Shown here: positions 24,594 to 33,849 of the stretch, piece by piece
Numbering within the stretch: the stretch's first letter is position 1
Layout of the letters: every line of letters starts with the position of its first letter
Source of the DNA: CBDAQR01 sp965199055
GTDB lineage: Bacteria > Pseudomonadota > Gammaproteobacteria > Pseudomonadales > Halieaceae
NCBI GenBank assembly: GCA_965199055.1
Contig: CBDAQR010000003.1
Span: 2,294,001 to 2,358,000, forward strand
DNA: 64,000 nt
Direction: 5' to 3'
Position numbers and translations under genes: made by a program
Notes under the pieces: model-generated
What the model was told of the DNA's origin: nothing
The model's database searches: none
What the model saw: only the letters and a program-made list of their open reading frames with translations

Positions 24594-25631
24594 CTAGGGG
24601 CTGCCCACCCTATCCATAACCGCCAGGGGTCGGTTGGCTTTCAACACAATCCCGTAGCTCATCTTCTCGAAGGTTCTAAATACCATAAGCAGTCCGGCTC
24701 GTGTGTCTGGCATTTGCACATTTTCGCGCATCACTTCATCACGAACCACTTCACCAGCCTGATAGATAGCCATCACCTGACCCGACGCAACATCCTCTCG
24801 CTCGCCAAGATTTACAGCCACAATGTCGAGAGTACCGATCTGGCTGACGCCGCCGTCAACGGCGATCATAAATCCATTGACCGCATGCTCGGGCGCATGG
24901 GGCTGAAAAGCAGCGGCAATACGGCGCGATTCGTTGGGCAGCAATCGATCACCATTGCGCACCTCTTCAGTGACCCGTGTGACCTCTAGCTCAGACACTG
25001 CGCCATCGTGTTCCTCGACCATACGCGCGCTGCCAATATCCTCAGCCTCATAGCCCAGTATTTCCTGCGTCACAGGATCGACATAGACCTGGCCCTGGCG
25101 GTAAATGCCAAAGCCGACTTCTTCTTCGGGAAAAAAGCCACGCGCATACAGCCGGTCACCTGCCGCACTGAGCAAGTGTCGCTGCCCACCCGCGATGACA
25201 TAGGGCGCACCGCTCATATCATCCGGATTAACAATGCGATGTTGCGACAACCACGCACCAATTTCTTCAAGCGGAATAACTGGTATCGCAGAATCGAGCG
25301 GTTCGATCCGCATCTGTGGTGTTAGCTTTACCGTGCGTGACTGTTCACCTCGCCTGACGCGAAGTCGTGGCTGACCGTCGACATATACCAGGTACAGCTG
25401 ATCGCCGGGGAAAATGAGATGAGGATTGTCGAGCTGTGGATTGATCTCCCACAATTCCTGCCACATCCAGGGGTCGCGGAGGAACAGGCTGGCTATACCC
25501 CACAAGGTATCGCCTTCTTTGACCAGGTACATCGCCGGCGCATCCTGCGCCAGGGCCACCTCATCGGCGCTGGCCTGGGCAGGCCATAAGCTGGCCAAAA
25601 GCAGGTACCCGGTTATTACTATTATTCTCAT
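24594..25631 (-). CDS. LysM domain-containing exported protein
   Basis: 345 residues. A signal peptide (MRIIVITGYLLLASLWPAQASA) is followed by one LysM domain (about 32-80: YLVKEGDTLWGIASLFL, WQELWEINPQLDNPHLIFPGDQLYLV). A long C-terminal region ends RPLAVMDRVGSP. LysM binds peptidoglycan glycan strands, so the protein probably acts at the cell wall. I chose the ATG at 25631 because it opens a clean signal peptide. The frame continues upstream but only shadows def. Relatives occupy the same position beside dprA in Pseudomonas; function not known. Confidence 0.88.
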   Translation of the reverse strand: MRIIVITGYLLLASLWPAQASADEVALAQDAPAMYLVKEGDTLWGIASLFLRDPWMWQELWEINPQLDNPHLIFPGDQLYLVYVDGQPRLRVRRGEQSRTVKLTPQMRIEPLDSAIPVIPLEEIGAWLSQHRIVNPDDMSGAPYVIAGGQRHLLSAAGDRLYARGFFPEEEVGFGIYRQGQVYVDPVTQEILGYEAEDIGSARMVEEHDGAVSELEVTRVTEEVRNGDRLLPNESRRIAAAFQPHAPEHAVNGFMIAVDGGVSQIGTLDIVAVNLGEREDVASGQVMAIYQAGEVVRDEVMRENVQMPDTRAGLLMVFRTFEKMSYGIVLKANRPLAVMDRVGSP

Positions 25632-25685
25632 TGCTGTCCCCGCACTCCTTAGGGTCACAGTGGGCAGCACTGCCACACTACGGGT

Positions 25686-25714
25686 ATAATATAGGGCAGT
25701 TTGCTGCTGCTCAA
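25686..25714 (-). promoter_or_regulatory. Sigma-70-type promoter of the LysM-dprA direction
   Basis: Minus-strand TTGAGC (25714-25709), 17-base spacer, TATTAT (25691-25686). Initiation near 25679 would give a leader of about 48 bases before the LysM start. The same 156-base gap must also hold the def promoter, for which I see no clear pair. Confidence 0.5.
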
Positions 25715-25787
25715 ACCCGAGCGCAAGCGCACTTATAGTTAATATGTACGTTTGATTATCGGCGGCCAGGCAGGCTGCACAGGTTCT

Positions 25788-26294
25788 ATGGCCCTTCTCA
25801 CTATCCTTGAATTTCCCGATGCCAGGCTGCGTACGCGCGCCAAGCCAGTCACAGACTTTGATGACGCGCTGCTGGCACTGATCGACGACATGTTCGAAAC
25901 CATGTACGACGCTCCCGGCATCGGGCTCGCCGCTACGCAGGTGGACCGCCACATTCGCTTGCTGGTTATCGACATTTCCGAGGAGCGCGATGAACCGCTG
26001 GTTTTCATCAATCCTGAATTCACCGTAATCGACGAGTCACTGGAAGAGTACGACGAGGGCTGCCTCTCGGTACCAGGCTTCTACGAGACGGTTAAGCGCC
26101 CGCAGCATATTGAGGTCACCGCCCAGGACAGACATGGGGAGACGTTCACCATGGAGTGCAGGGGCCTACTGGCAGTATGTGTTCAACACGAGATCGATCA
26201 CCTCGACGGTAAGCTGTTTGTCGACCATCTGTCCTCGCTGAAACGCACCCGTATTCGCAAGAAGCTGGAAAAGCAGCAACGGCTGCGCGCCTGA
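25788..26294 (+). CDS. def: Peptide deformylase
   Basis: 168 residues from ATG 25788, the normal length. All three catalytic motifs are present: GIGLAATQ (about 45-52), EGCLSVPG (about 89-96, metal-binding Cys) and QHEIDHLDG (about 131-139, metal-binding His pair and catalytic Glu). It removes the formyl group from nascent proteins. An upstream in-frame ATG 12 codons earlier lacks family sequence. The stop overlaps the fmt start by one base (TGATG), coupling formylation and deformylation genes. Confidence 0.97.
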   Translation: MALLTILEFPDARLRTRAKPVTDFDDALLALIDDMFETMYDAPGIGLAATQVDRHIRLLVIDISEERDEPLVFINPEFTVIDESLEEYDEGCLSVPGFYETVKRPQHIEVTAQDRHGETFTMECRGLLAVCVQHEIDHLDGKLFVDHLSSLKRTRIRKKLEKQQRLRA

Positions 26295-27307
26295 TGAACG
26301 ACATTCGTTCGCTCAGGCTGGTGTTTGCTGGCACACCAGACTTTGCGGCAGCTCATCTGCAGCGCCTGGTCGACGATGAGCTCAATATTGTCGCCGTGTA
26401 CACACAGCCCGACCGGCCCGCCGGAAGGGGCAAAAAGCTCAGCGCCAGCCCCGTGAAACAGCTAGCCCTCAATGCAGGAATTCCTGTGTTCCAACCTGCG
26501 AGTTTGCGGGATGAAACCGCTCAGGCTGAGCTAGCAGACCTACAACCTGACGTTCTCGTGGTTGTGGCCTATGGATTAATTTTGCCTCAAGCCGTATTGG
26601 ACATACCGCGGCAAGCCTGTATCAATGTGCACGCATCACTACTGCCCAGGTGGCGTGGCGCAGCCCCGATCCAACGCGCTATCGAAGCGGGGGACGCGGA
26701 AACCGGCATTACCATCATGCAAATGGAAGCCGGCCTGGATAGCGGCCCCATGCTCGACGTTGCGCGCCTGAGCGTCAGCACCGACATGAGCGCGGCAGAT
26801 CTGCATGATGCTCTGGCGGAGATAGGCCCCGCACAACTCGTCAACACCTTATCGATGCTCGACGAAAAGCTGCGCGATGCTCAGACCCAGGATGAAACCG
26901 GCGCCAGCTATGCCAACAAACTGGAAAAATCTGAGGCTGAGATGGATTGGCGGCTAGCGGCTGACACGCTGCAACGCAGGATTATGGCATTCAATCCATT
27001 CCCGGGGTGTTGGACACTGCTGGGGACTGAACGTCTTAAAATCTGGCGCGCGGTGGCATTACCCGAAGCCGGTACGCCGGATGCCCGTACTCCCGGTGAG
27101 ATCTTGTGGCTTGATAGCCGCGGTCCTGTCGTTGCCTGCGGCGATGGTGCATTGCTACTGACGGAAATGCAGTTACCCGGGGGGCGCGCCATGGCGGCGG
27201 CTGACATGCTGCGCGCGCGTAGCGAGCACTTCAAGCCAGGCACGATTCTTGGCTCAACCACAGCTACCGAGCCGGTTCCAGACGCGGTAAATCAGGGCGA
27301 ACCATGA
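26294..27307 (+). CDS. fmt: Methionyl-tRNA formyltransferase
   Basis: 337 residues: N-terminal formyltransferase domain with RLVFAGTPDFAA, and the signature INVHASLLPRWRGAAPIQRAI (about 108-128) including the catalytic His and downstream Asp (SGPMLD). The C-terminal OB-like tRNA-binding domain has NPFPGCWT. It formylates Met-tRNA-fMet. Overlaps rsmB by 4 bases (ATGA). Confidence 0.97.
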   Translation: MNDIRSLRLVFAGTPDFAAAHLQRLVDDELNIVAVYTQPDRPAGRGKKLSASPVKQLALNAGIPVFQPASLRDETAQAELADLQPDVLVVVAYGLILPQAVLDIPRQACINVHASLLPRWRGAAPIQRAIEAGDAETGITIMQMEAGLDSGPMLDVARLSVSTDMSAADLHDALAEIGPAQLVNTLSMLDEKLRDAQTQDETGASYANKLEKSEAEMDWRLAADTLQRRIMAFNPFPGCWTLLGTERLKIWRAVALPEAGTPDARTPGEILWLDSRGPVVACGDGALLLTEMQLPGGRAMAAADMLRARSEHFKPGTILGSTTATEPVPDAVNQGEP

Positions 27308-28599
27308 GTGCCCGCTGTCGCGCAGAGGCGGCGCGAGTGATCGCCGAGGTAATGGCCGGCGCTTCTTTGGAGGAGCCGCTACGCGCTGCACTCGAACGCA
27401 GTGCCAGTGATCAGCGTGCCCTGTTGCAACAGCTTTGTTATGGCACGCTGCGCCACTTTCACCGCTACCAGGGCCTGTTGCGCCAACTCATGGACAAAAA
27501 GCTGAAGCGCCGTGATACGGATATTAGCGCCCTAATTCTTTGCGGTATGCATCAGCTGCTTGATATGCGCACGCCGGACCATGCAGCAATCTCGGAGACG
27601 GTTGATGCCTGCCGGGTGCTAAAAAAGCCCTGGGCGACACGGCTGGTAAATGGCGTATTGCGCCGCTGCTTGCGCGAGTCAGAGCCCCTGCATCAAGCAT
27701 TGAGCCCCGCCGAGATGGCCAGCCATCCCGACTGGTTATTCAGTGCCATTGAGCAGCACTGGCCCGATCAGGCAGCGGCTATCATGGCGGCCAACAATGC
27801 GCCCCCGCCTATGTGCCTGCGCATAAATACCTTGCGTGTTTCCCGCGAAGAATACCTGGCAACACTCGGAGAAGCCGGCATTCAGGCCACCGCCTGCGAG
27901 ATCGCCGCAGACGCTGTTCGCTTGGAACGCGGCGTCGATGTCGCTGCATTACCCGGCTTCGATGCTGGTTGGGTCAGTATTCAGGATGAAGCGGCTCAGC
28001 TAAGCGCGGACTTGCTTCCTCTCATGGCTGGGGAGCGTGTGTTGGATGCCTGCAGTGCTCCAGGTGGAAAGACATGCCACCTGCTTGAACGCCAGCCCGA
28101 GCTCGGCCACATGGTTGCCATGGACCTCAGCGAAAACCGACTCGCCAGAGTGCAGGAGAATCTCGACCGATTGGAACTGCATGCGGAGCTGCTTGCGGGC
28201 GATGCGGCCAGCGCCATCGATTATTTCGAGGCGGAGAGCTTTGATGCCATTCTTGTCGACGCGCCATGTTCAGGCAGCGGGGTCATCCGCCGACACCCCG
28301 ATATCAAGCTCCTGCGCCGCAGCGAGGACATTGCCGGTTTCGCAGAAACGCAGCTGCAGTTACTGCAAGGCTTGTGGCCAGTGCTAAAACCTGGCGGCCG
28401 TCTGCTCTACGTTACCTGCTCGATACTGCCAGCCGAAAACAATCCGCTCATTAGCCGGTTTCTTCAGTCGCAAGCTGGCGCACAAGTGAGCGGCCTGGAG
28501 GTCAGCTGGGGTGTCCCGGCAGGCGATGGCCGCCAACTGCTGCAACAATCCAACGGGCCCGACGGGCTGTTTTTCTGCCGACTGGATAAAGTCCGCTAA
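27304..28599 (+). CDS. rsmB: 16S rRNA m5C967 methyltransferase RsmB
   Basis: 431 residues: an N-terminal NusB-like RNA-binding domain (about 1-140) and an SAM-dependent methyltransferase domain. SAM motif ACSAPGGKTCHLLE is at about 248-261, motif IV DAPCSGSGVIRRHPDIK at about 318, and the catalytic-cysteine motif LLYVTCSILPAEN at about 371. Third gene of def-fmt-rsmB. Confidence 0.96.
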   Translation: MSARCRAEAARVIAEVMAGASLEEPLRAALERSASDQRALLQQLCYGTLRHFHRYQGLLRQLMDKKLKRRDTDISALILCGMHQLLDMRTPDHAAISETVDACRVLKKPWATRLVNGVLRRCLRESEPLHQALSPAEMASHPDWLFSAIEQHWPDQAAAIMAANNAPPPMCLRINTLRVSREEYLATLGEAGIQATACEIAADAVRLERGVDVAALPGFDAGWVSIQDEAAQLSADLLPLMAGERVLDACSAPGGKTCHLLERQPELGHMVAMDLSENRLARVQENLDRLELHAELLAGDAASAIDYFEAESFDAILVDAPCSGSGVIRRHPDIKLLRRSEDIAGFAETQLQLLQGLWPVLKPGGRLLYVTCSILPAENNPLISRFLQSQAGAQVSGLEVSWGVPAGDGRQLLQQSNGPDGLFFCRLDKVR

Positions 28600-28656
28600 G
28601 CCGCGCCGGCCGGGAATATTGCCCAAAACCAGCGAGGGCGTTTTGGGTCGCGCGGC
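28600..28656 (+). other. Nested inverted repeats between rsmB and trkA
   Basis: An outer arm GCCGCGC (28600-28606) pairs with GCGCGGC (28650-28656). Inside it CCCAAAAC (28622-28629) pairs with GTTTTGGG (28640-28647) around a 10-base loop. No U tract follows, so it is not a classical terminator. It may be an RNA structure in the leader of trkAH or a processing site. Confidence 0.45.
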
Positions 28657-28710
28657 GTTATCATCTGGCATGAAGGCGCAGCGGAGAAGGGAAGCGAGCC
28701 AGCGGTTGCA

Positions 28711-30084
28711 ATGAAGATCATTATTCTAGGGGCAGGCCAGGTGGGCGGCACTCTCGCCGAGCACCTCGCCATCGAGCAAAACGATGTTACCGTCGTCGAC
28801 ACCAACGCCGAAAAACTGAAGGCGCTGCAAGATCGGCTCGACCTGCGCACCGTTACCGGCCACGCGTCTCATCCCAGCTCCTTGTATCGCGCCGGCGCGG
28901 AAGATGCCGACATGTTGATTGCTGTCACCAACAGCGATGAGATAAACATGATGGCGTGCCAGATTGCCTACACACTATTTAAGACCCCGACCAAAATCTC
29001 CCGAGTTCGATCGCCCAATTACCTCGCGCATCAAAAGATGTTCGATTCAGATCACGTGCCCATTGATGTTCTGATTGGTCCCGAGCAACTTGTCACCAAG
29101 AGCATCAGCGAGCTAATCGCCAACCCGGGGGCACTACAGGTGCTGGATTTCGCCGACGGGCTGGTGCAGCTGGTCGCGGTGCGGGCCTACTACGGGGGCC
29201 CACTGGTGGGCCAGCAATTGCAGGAAATCCGCAAGCACATGCCCGAGGTCGATACCCGGGTGGCCGCCATTTTTCGTCGCGACCACCCCATCATCCCCGA
29301 GGGAACGACCGTAGTCGAAGCCGATGATGAGGTCTTTTTCATTGCGGCAAAGAAGAACATCCGCGCGGTCATGTCGGAACTGCGACGTCTCGACAGCCCC
29401 TACAAGCGAGTCATGATCGCCGGCGGCGGCAACATAGGCTCGCGGCTGGCAGAAGCCATCGAGGGAGACTACCAGCTTAAGGTCATCGAGCGTTCTTACT
29501 CTCGATGCCGTGAATTGTCGGAGCAGCTAAAGCACGCGATCGTGCTTAATGGCAATGCCTCTGACACCGAGCTACTCGCCTCCGAGAACATTGAAAGCAC
29601 CGACGTGTTTTGCGCACTCACTAACAATGATGAAGCCAACATCATGATAGCGATGTTGGCGAAACGGCTGGGTGCTCGCAAGGTCATCACCCTGATTACC
29701 AAACCGGCCTATATCGACCTGTTGCAAGGAGACGAGATCGACATTGCGCTGTCGCCGCAGCAAATCACCATTGGCAGTCTGCTTACCCATGTGCGCCGCG
29801 GTGACATCTATAATGTGCACTCGCTTCGGCGTGGAGCCGCAGAGGCTATCGAGATGGTAGCCCACGGCGATGCTCAGTCTTCGAAAGTTGTCGGCCGGCG
29901 ACTGGATGAGATCAACCTACCTGAAGGTGTCACCATCGGCGCCATTGTGCGCGACAAGGAGGTGCTCATTGCCCATCGCCACATCGTTGTAGAGACAGAC
30001 GATCACGTTATTTTATTCCTGGTCGACAAAAACCAGATTAATACGGTTGAGCGTTTGTTCCAGGTTGGCCTCGGCTTCTTCTGA
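28711..30084 (+). CDS. trkA: Trk system potassium uptake regulatory protein TrkA
   Basis: 457 residues with two RCK (Rossmann plus TrkA-C) halves. The first NAD-binding loop is ILGAGQVGGTLAEHLA (residues 4-19) with VVDTNAEKL. The second is IAGGGNIGSRLAEAIE (about 236-251). It is the cytoplasmic nucleotide-binding gate of the Trk K+ channel/transporter. The partner trkH follows after 9 bases. Confidence 0.96.
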   Translation: MKIIILGAGQVGGTLAEHLAIEQNDVTVVDTNAEKLKALQDRLDLRTVTGHASHPSSLYRAGAEDADMLIAVTNSDEINMMACQIAYTLFKTPTKISRVRSPNYLAHQKMFDSDHVPIDVLIGPEQLVTKSISELIANPGALQVLDFADGLVQLVAVRAYYGGPLVGQQLQEIRKHMPEVDTRVAAIFRRDHPIIPEGTTVVEADDEVFFIAAKKNIRAVMSELRRLDSPYKRVMIAGGGNIGSRLAEAIEGDYQLKVIERSYSRCRELSEQLKHAIVLNGNASDTELLASENIESTDVFCALTNNDEANIMIAMLAKRLGARKVITLITKPAYIDLLQGDEIDIALSPQQITIGSLLTHVRRGDIYNVHSLRRGAAEAIEMVAHGDAQSSKVVGRRLDEINLPEGVTIGAIVRDKEVLIAHRHIVVETDDHVILFLVDKNQINTVERLFQVGLGFF

Positions 30085-30093
30085 GCGGGCGTT

Positions 30094-31542
30094 ATGCATC
30101 TCTCCATTACTCTAAAAATCCTCGGCATACTGCTGATGCTGTTTAGCCTGACGCATATCACGCCGTTGATTATTGCCGTGGTATCCAGCGATGGCGCCGT
30201 CGTGAGCTTTCTCAGCGCGCTCGCTATCACCTGGCTGGGTGGGTTCTTGCTCTGGTTACCTGCACGCAACTCGCACCATGAATTGCGCACCAGAGATGGT
30301 TTTTTGATTACGACCTTATTCTGGACCGTGCTGGGAATCTTTGGAGCGCTGCCTTTTTACCTCTATGAAGGTATGGGCTTGTCGGCCACCGATGCGATTT
30401 TTGAGTCGATCTCCGGGCTAACGACGACCGGAGCCACCGTGATAACCGGGCTGGACACACTGCCCAAGTCCATCCTGTTTTATCGACAGCAGCTCCAATG
30501 GCTGGGGGGTATCGGCATCATCGTAGTGGCGGTAGCCATCCTGCCAATGCTGGGTATCGGCGGCATGCAGTTATACCAGGCAGAGACGCCTGGCCCATCT
30601 AAAGATAGCAAGTTGACGCCGCGCATTACCGAAACCGCGAAGGCTTTATTCTTCGTCTACCTCATGCTGACGGGGCTTTGCGCAATCGCGTACTACGCTG
30701 CTGGAATGACCTCGTTCGATGCCGTATGCCATGCGTTCTCCACGGTTGCGATCGGCGGCTTCTCCACTCACGATGCCAGCATGGGACATTACGACAACCC
30801 CTATATTTTGTTGGTGGGCAGTGCGTTTATGTACATTGCCGCCATCAACTTCGCCCTGCATTTCACCGCTTTCAGGCGACGCAGCTTACAGGGCTACTTC
30901 ACCGATTCAGAAACCGTTTTCTTTGGCAGTGTGCTTTCAATTTGCATTGTCGTCACCTGTATGACTCTGCTGCTTATGGATATCTACGAACCCGGTGAGA
31001 GTCTCATTCACGGCCTTTTTCAGGCCGTGTCGATCACCACGACGACCGGCTTTACCACACGGGATTTTTCTCTGTGGCCAAGTTTTCTGCCGCTGATGTT
31101 GCTGATCTTCTCCTTTATGGGTGGCTGTGCCGGCTCCACCGGGGGGGGTATCAAAGCCATGCGTTTGATGCTGATTTACAAGCAGGGCATTAGAGAGATG
31201 AAGCAGCTGGTGCACCCTCACGCGGTAATACCGCTGAAGGTGGGCAACCGACGGGTCGAAGCAAAAGTCGTCAGCGCCGTCTGGAGTTTTCTCGCCGTTT
31301 ATATGGCGGTATTCCTGATACTGTTAATTATGATGGTCGCCACGGGGCTGGACCTGGAGACCGCGCTGTCGGCTGTTGCGGCCTCCCTCAACAATCTCGG
31401 CCCAGGCCTGGGTGACGTTGCCTATCACTACGGTGATATTACGGATCCGGCCAAATGGATGCTGTGCCTGGCCATGTTGCTCGGTCGATTGGAAGTGTTC
31501 ACAGTACTGGTGTTATTTACGCCGGCCTTTTGGCGGCCGTAG
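30094..31542 (+). CDS. trkH: Trk system potassium transporter TrkH
   Basis: 482 residues, about ten to twelve membrane helices with four pore loops: SGLTTTGATVITGLD, FSTVAIGGFSTHD, ITTTTGFTTRDFS and AASLNNLGPGLG, which hold the selectivity-filter glycines. It carries K+ across the inner membrane together with TrkA. It converges on the cyclase gene with a 30-base gap containing an imperfect hairpin (GTGATGCCC/GGGACATCAC, 31556-31576). Confidence 0.96.
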   Translation: MHLSITLKILGILLMLFSLTHITPLIIAVVSSDGAVVSFLSALAITWLGGFLLWLPARNSHHELRTRDGFLITTLFWTVLGIFGALPFYLYEGMGLSATDAIFESISGLTTTGATVITGLDTLPKSILFYRQQLQWLGGIGIIVVAVAILPMLGIGGMQLYQAETPGPSKDSKLTPRITETAKALFFVYLMLTGLCAIAYYAAGMTSFDAVCHAFSTVAIGGFSTHDASMGHYDNPYILLVGSAFMYIAAINFALHFTAFRRRSLQGYFTDSETVFFGSVLSICIVVTCMTLLLMDIYEPGESLIHGLFQAVSITTTTGFTTRDFSLWPSFLPLMLLIFSFMGGCAGSTGGGIKAMRLMLIYKQGIREMKQLVHPHAVIPLKVGNRRVEAKVVSAVWSFLAVYMAVFLILLIMMVATGLDLETALSAVAASLNNLGPGLGDVAYHYGDITDPAKWMLCLAMLLGRLEVFTVLVLFTPAFWRP

Positions 31543-31572
31543 CACTCATCCCAGCGTGATGCCCTTGGGACA

Positions 31573-33849
31573 TCACTTCGATGTCAGGGTCCAGACGCCA
31601 TCCCAGTCTTCAGGTTTCACATTAGCCTGCAGATGGTCACAGCGCTCGACATAGACTTGCGAGCAATAATCTGCAGGGTTTAGCTCCAACACATTCTGAA
31701 AGCGCGTTCGCGCCTCATCCCACTTGCCGACCTGGTAGCATTCCATGCCATCGCGAAACGCACCGAGTGCATCGATCATATTGGGGAAAGATTTTTCAGT
31801 GTGATAGTCGAGCAGCTCATAAACGCCAACTGGCTCGGTCTTACCTTTGACGATCACATTGTCGACCAGCCGGTGACGGTAGCTGCTCTTTAACTCATCC
31901 AGCGTAAACTCAGAAACCAGGATATGCGCACCATACTGTTTGGTAGCGCTTTCAAGCCGAGCCGCCAGATTCACGCCATCCCCGATTACGGTGTAATCCA
32001 TGCGCCGAGGCGAGCCGATATTACCGGAAACTACATGCCCGGTATTCAGACCGATACCGATGTCGATAGGTTGCTGATTGTGCTGGGCGCGCCTGGCATT
32101 GTACTCGGCCAACTCCTCCATCATGCGAATAGATGCCTTTACAGCACGATCCGGATCATCCTCGTGGGCAAAGGGTGTGCCAAAGATCGCCATGATCGCG
32201 TCGCCGATAAACTTGTCCAGCATGCCCCCTTCTTCGGTGATGATGTCGACCATCAGCGTGAAGTACTCATTGAGCAAGCTGACAATGCCTTGTGCGCCCA
32301 ATTCCTCGCTAAGCGTGGTGAAGCTACGAATATCGGAGAACAATATCGTGGCGACGCTATCCTGCCCACCGAGCAGCTCACTGCCTTCGCCCATTAACTT
32401 GTCGGCCAGCGCGGCATCCATGTAGCGCGACATCGTGGATTTCATCCTCTTCTCGCTGCTGATATCTTCCAGCAGCAACATTGAGCCCATAGCCTCGCCG
32501 TCCGAGTCGGTCAGCGGCAGACTGGTCACATTGAGAGACACGGTTTCGCCTGCCAACGTCATAGTGGCATCCAGCGCAATATCGGCCTCGCGTGACTCCT
32601 CGACTTTGGCGATTTTGTCCATCACCCAATGGTTATCCGCGCCGAAGAATGACTCCGCTTCTATACCTATCAGCTCCGATTCAGCGCTTTGAAGAATACG
32701 ATAACCCGCGCGGTTACAGGTGACGATCTTGCGATCGGTATCCAGCGTGACCACGCCGTTAGACATACTCTCCAGCATGCTCTCGTTGTAGTTCTTCATC
32801 TGTTGAACGTGTTCAAACAGACTGGCGTTCTCCAGCCCGATGGAAATCTGCGAGGTGAACGCTGTGAGCCGCTGTTCATCTTCCTCGGTAAAAGGACCAC
32901 CCCGCTTATTGAGCACCTGGGTGACACCAATAGTTTTACCGTCCTTGTTGATGACCGGGCAACACAGCATGGAACGGGTAAAGTAGCCGGTCTGCTTATC
33001 CACCGAGGGATTGAAACGCAGGTCGGCATAGGCATAGGGAATATTGACGGTTTGCCTGGTAGTGAAAACCGTTCCCGCAATACCGACATTATTAGGAAGT
33101 CGGATATTCTGTGCACCAAGCCCCTGGCCGATCTGCGTATGTAGCTCATCGCTGCGCTCATCATTGATAAACAGCGTGGAACGATCCGCGTTGAGCATCT
33201 TCGTGATTGCACTCATGATCATTTGCAACAGCGGACCAAGATTGATCTCCGAGGACACGTCAGAAACCACGCTGAGAAACTCGGCCTCCTGCTTGCGCAG
33301 CATTTCCATACGCTCTACGTACATCGTTCCCTGCAGGACGATAGATGCCTGGGTACAGATGGCCTGCATCAGCGTAAGGTCGTCTTCGGTGAAATCTCCA
33401 TCAGCTTTATTCAGGGTCTGCGCGACTCCAATCACCTCACCCTTCACCGTAGTAACGGGCACACAGAGAATATTGCGGGTAGTGAAGCCCGTCTTCTGAT
33501 CGATGCTTTTGTTGAAGCGCGGGTCGGCATAGGCATCCGGTGTTATCAACGCCTGCCCTTCGGTGAACACCCAACCGGCTATGCCAGTGTTATTGAGAAA
33601 TCGGATCTCGCGGTTAACACCGCCCAGTGCCACACGAGAATAGAGCTCGTTGGTTTGGGTGTCGTTGAGAAATAGCGTACCCCTTTCCGAGCTGGTGACC
33701 CGGGTGATTTCTTCAACAATGATATTGAGCTGATCGTCGAGCAGATCAGCCCGGGCGACCTTCTGGGAGATCTCGAGTACCAGTTCTGCCGAGTTTTTTG
33801 CGCTGCGAGACTTTTTCTTGGCCGCGCTCTTGCCATTACCCTCAGGCAT
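31573..33849 (-). CDS. Soluble GAF-GAF-PAS class III adenylate cyclase with C-terminal TPR
   Basis: 758 residues from the ATG at 33849. Order: two GAF domains (about 30-170 and 190-345), a PAS domain (about 355-470), a short coiled linker, the cyclase catalytic domain (about 510-690), and one TPR-like repeat (GMECYQVGKWDEARTRFQNVLELNP). No membrane segment. Catalytic motifs are FSDIRSFTTLSEEL and KFIGDAIMAIFG (metal aspartates and purine lysine) and YTVIGDGVNLAARLES (threonine at the purine position, Asn/Arg for transition state). This favours ATP, so cAMP synthesis. GAF2 carries an NK...F-x3-DE pattern (NKRGGPFTEEDE), as in cyclic-nucleotide-binding GAFs of cyanobacterial CyaB cyclases. The start overlaps the stop of the upstream coiled-coil gene by 8 bases. 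Confidence 0.9.
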   Translation of the reverse strand: MPEGNGKSAAKKKSRSAKNSAELVLEISQKVARADLLDDQLNIIVEEITRVTSSERGTLFLNDTQTNELYSRVALGGVNREIRFLNNTGIAGWVFTEGQALITPDAYADPRFNKSIDQKTGFTTRNILCVPVTTVKGEVIGVAQTLNKADGDFTEDDLTLMQAICTQASIVLQGTMYVERMEMLRKQEAEFLSVVSDVSSEINLGPLLQMIMSAITKMLNADRSTLFINDERSDELHTQIGQGLGAQNIRLPNNVGIAGTVFTTRQTVNIPYAYADLRFNPSVDKQTGYFTRSMLCCPVINKDGKTIGVTQVLNKRGGPFTEEDEQRLTAFTSQISIGLENASLFEHVQQMKNYNESMLESMSNGVVTLDTDRKIVTCNRAGYRILQSAESELIGIEAESFFGADNHWVMDKIAKVEESREADIALDATMTLAGETVSLNVTSLPLTDSDGEAMGSMLLLEDISSEKRMKSTMSRYMDAALADKLMGEGSELLGGQDSVATILFSDIRSFTTLSEELGAQGIVSLLNEYFTLMVDIITEEGGMLDKFIGDAIMAIFGTPFAHEDDPDRAVKASIRMMEELAEYNARRAQHNQQPIDIGIGLNTGHVVSGNIGSPRRMDYTVIGDGVNLAARLESATKQYGAHILVSEFTLDELKSSYRHRLVDNVIVKGKTEPVGVYELLDYHTEKSFPNMIDALGAFRDGMECYQVGKWDEARTRFQNVLELNPADYCSQVYVERCDHLQANVKPEDWDGVWTLTSK

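Noticed and set aside
25632..25952. 107-residue upstream extension of the LysM gene
   Set aside because: It runs antisense into def and has no signal peptide; the ATG at 25631 starts a clean one.
30646..30861. Many long antisense open frames opposite real genes
   Set aside because: GC-rich coding DNA yields shadow frames; none has a ribosome-binding site, domain or neighbour supporting it.
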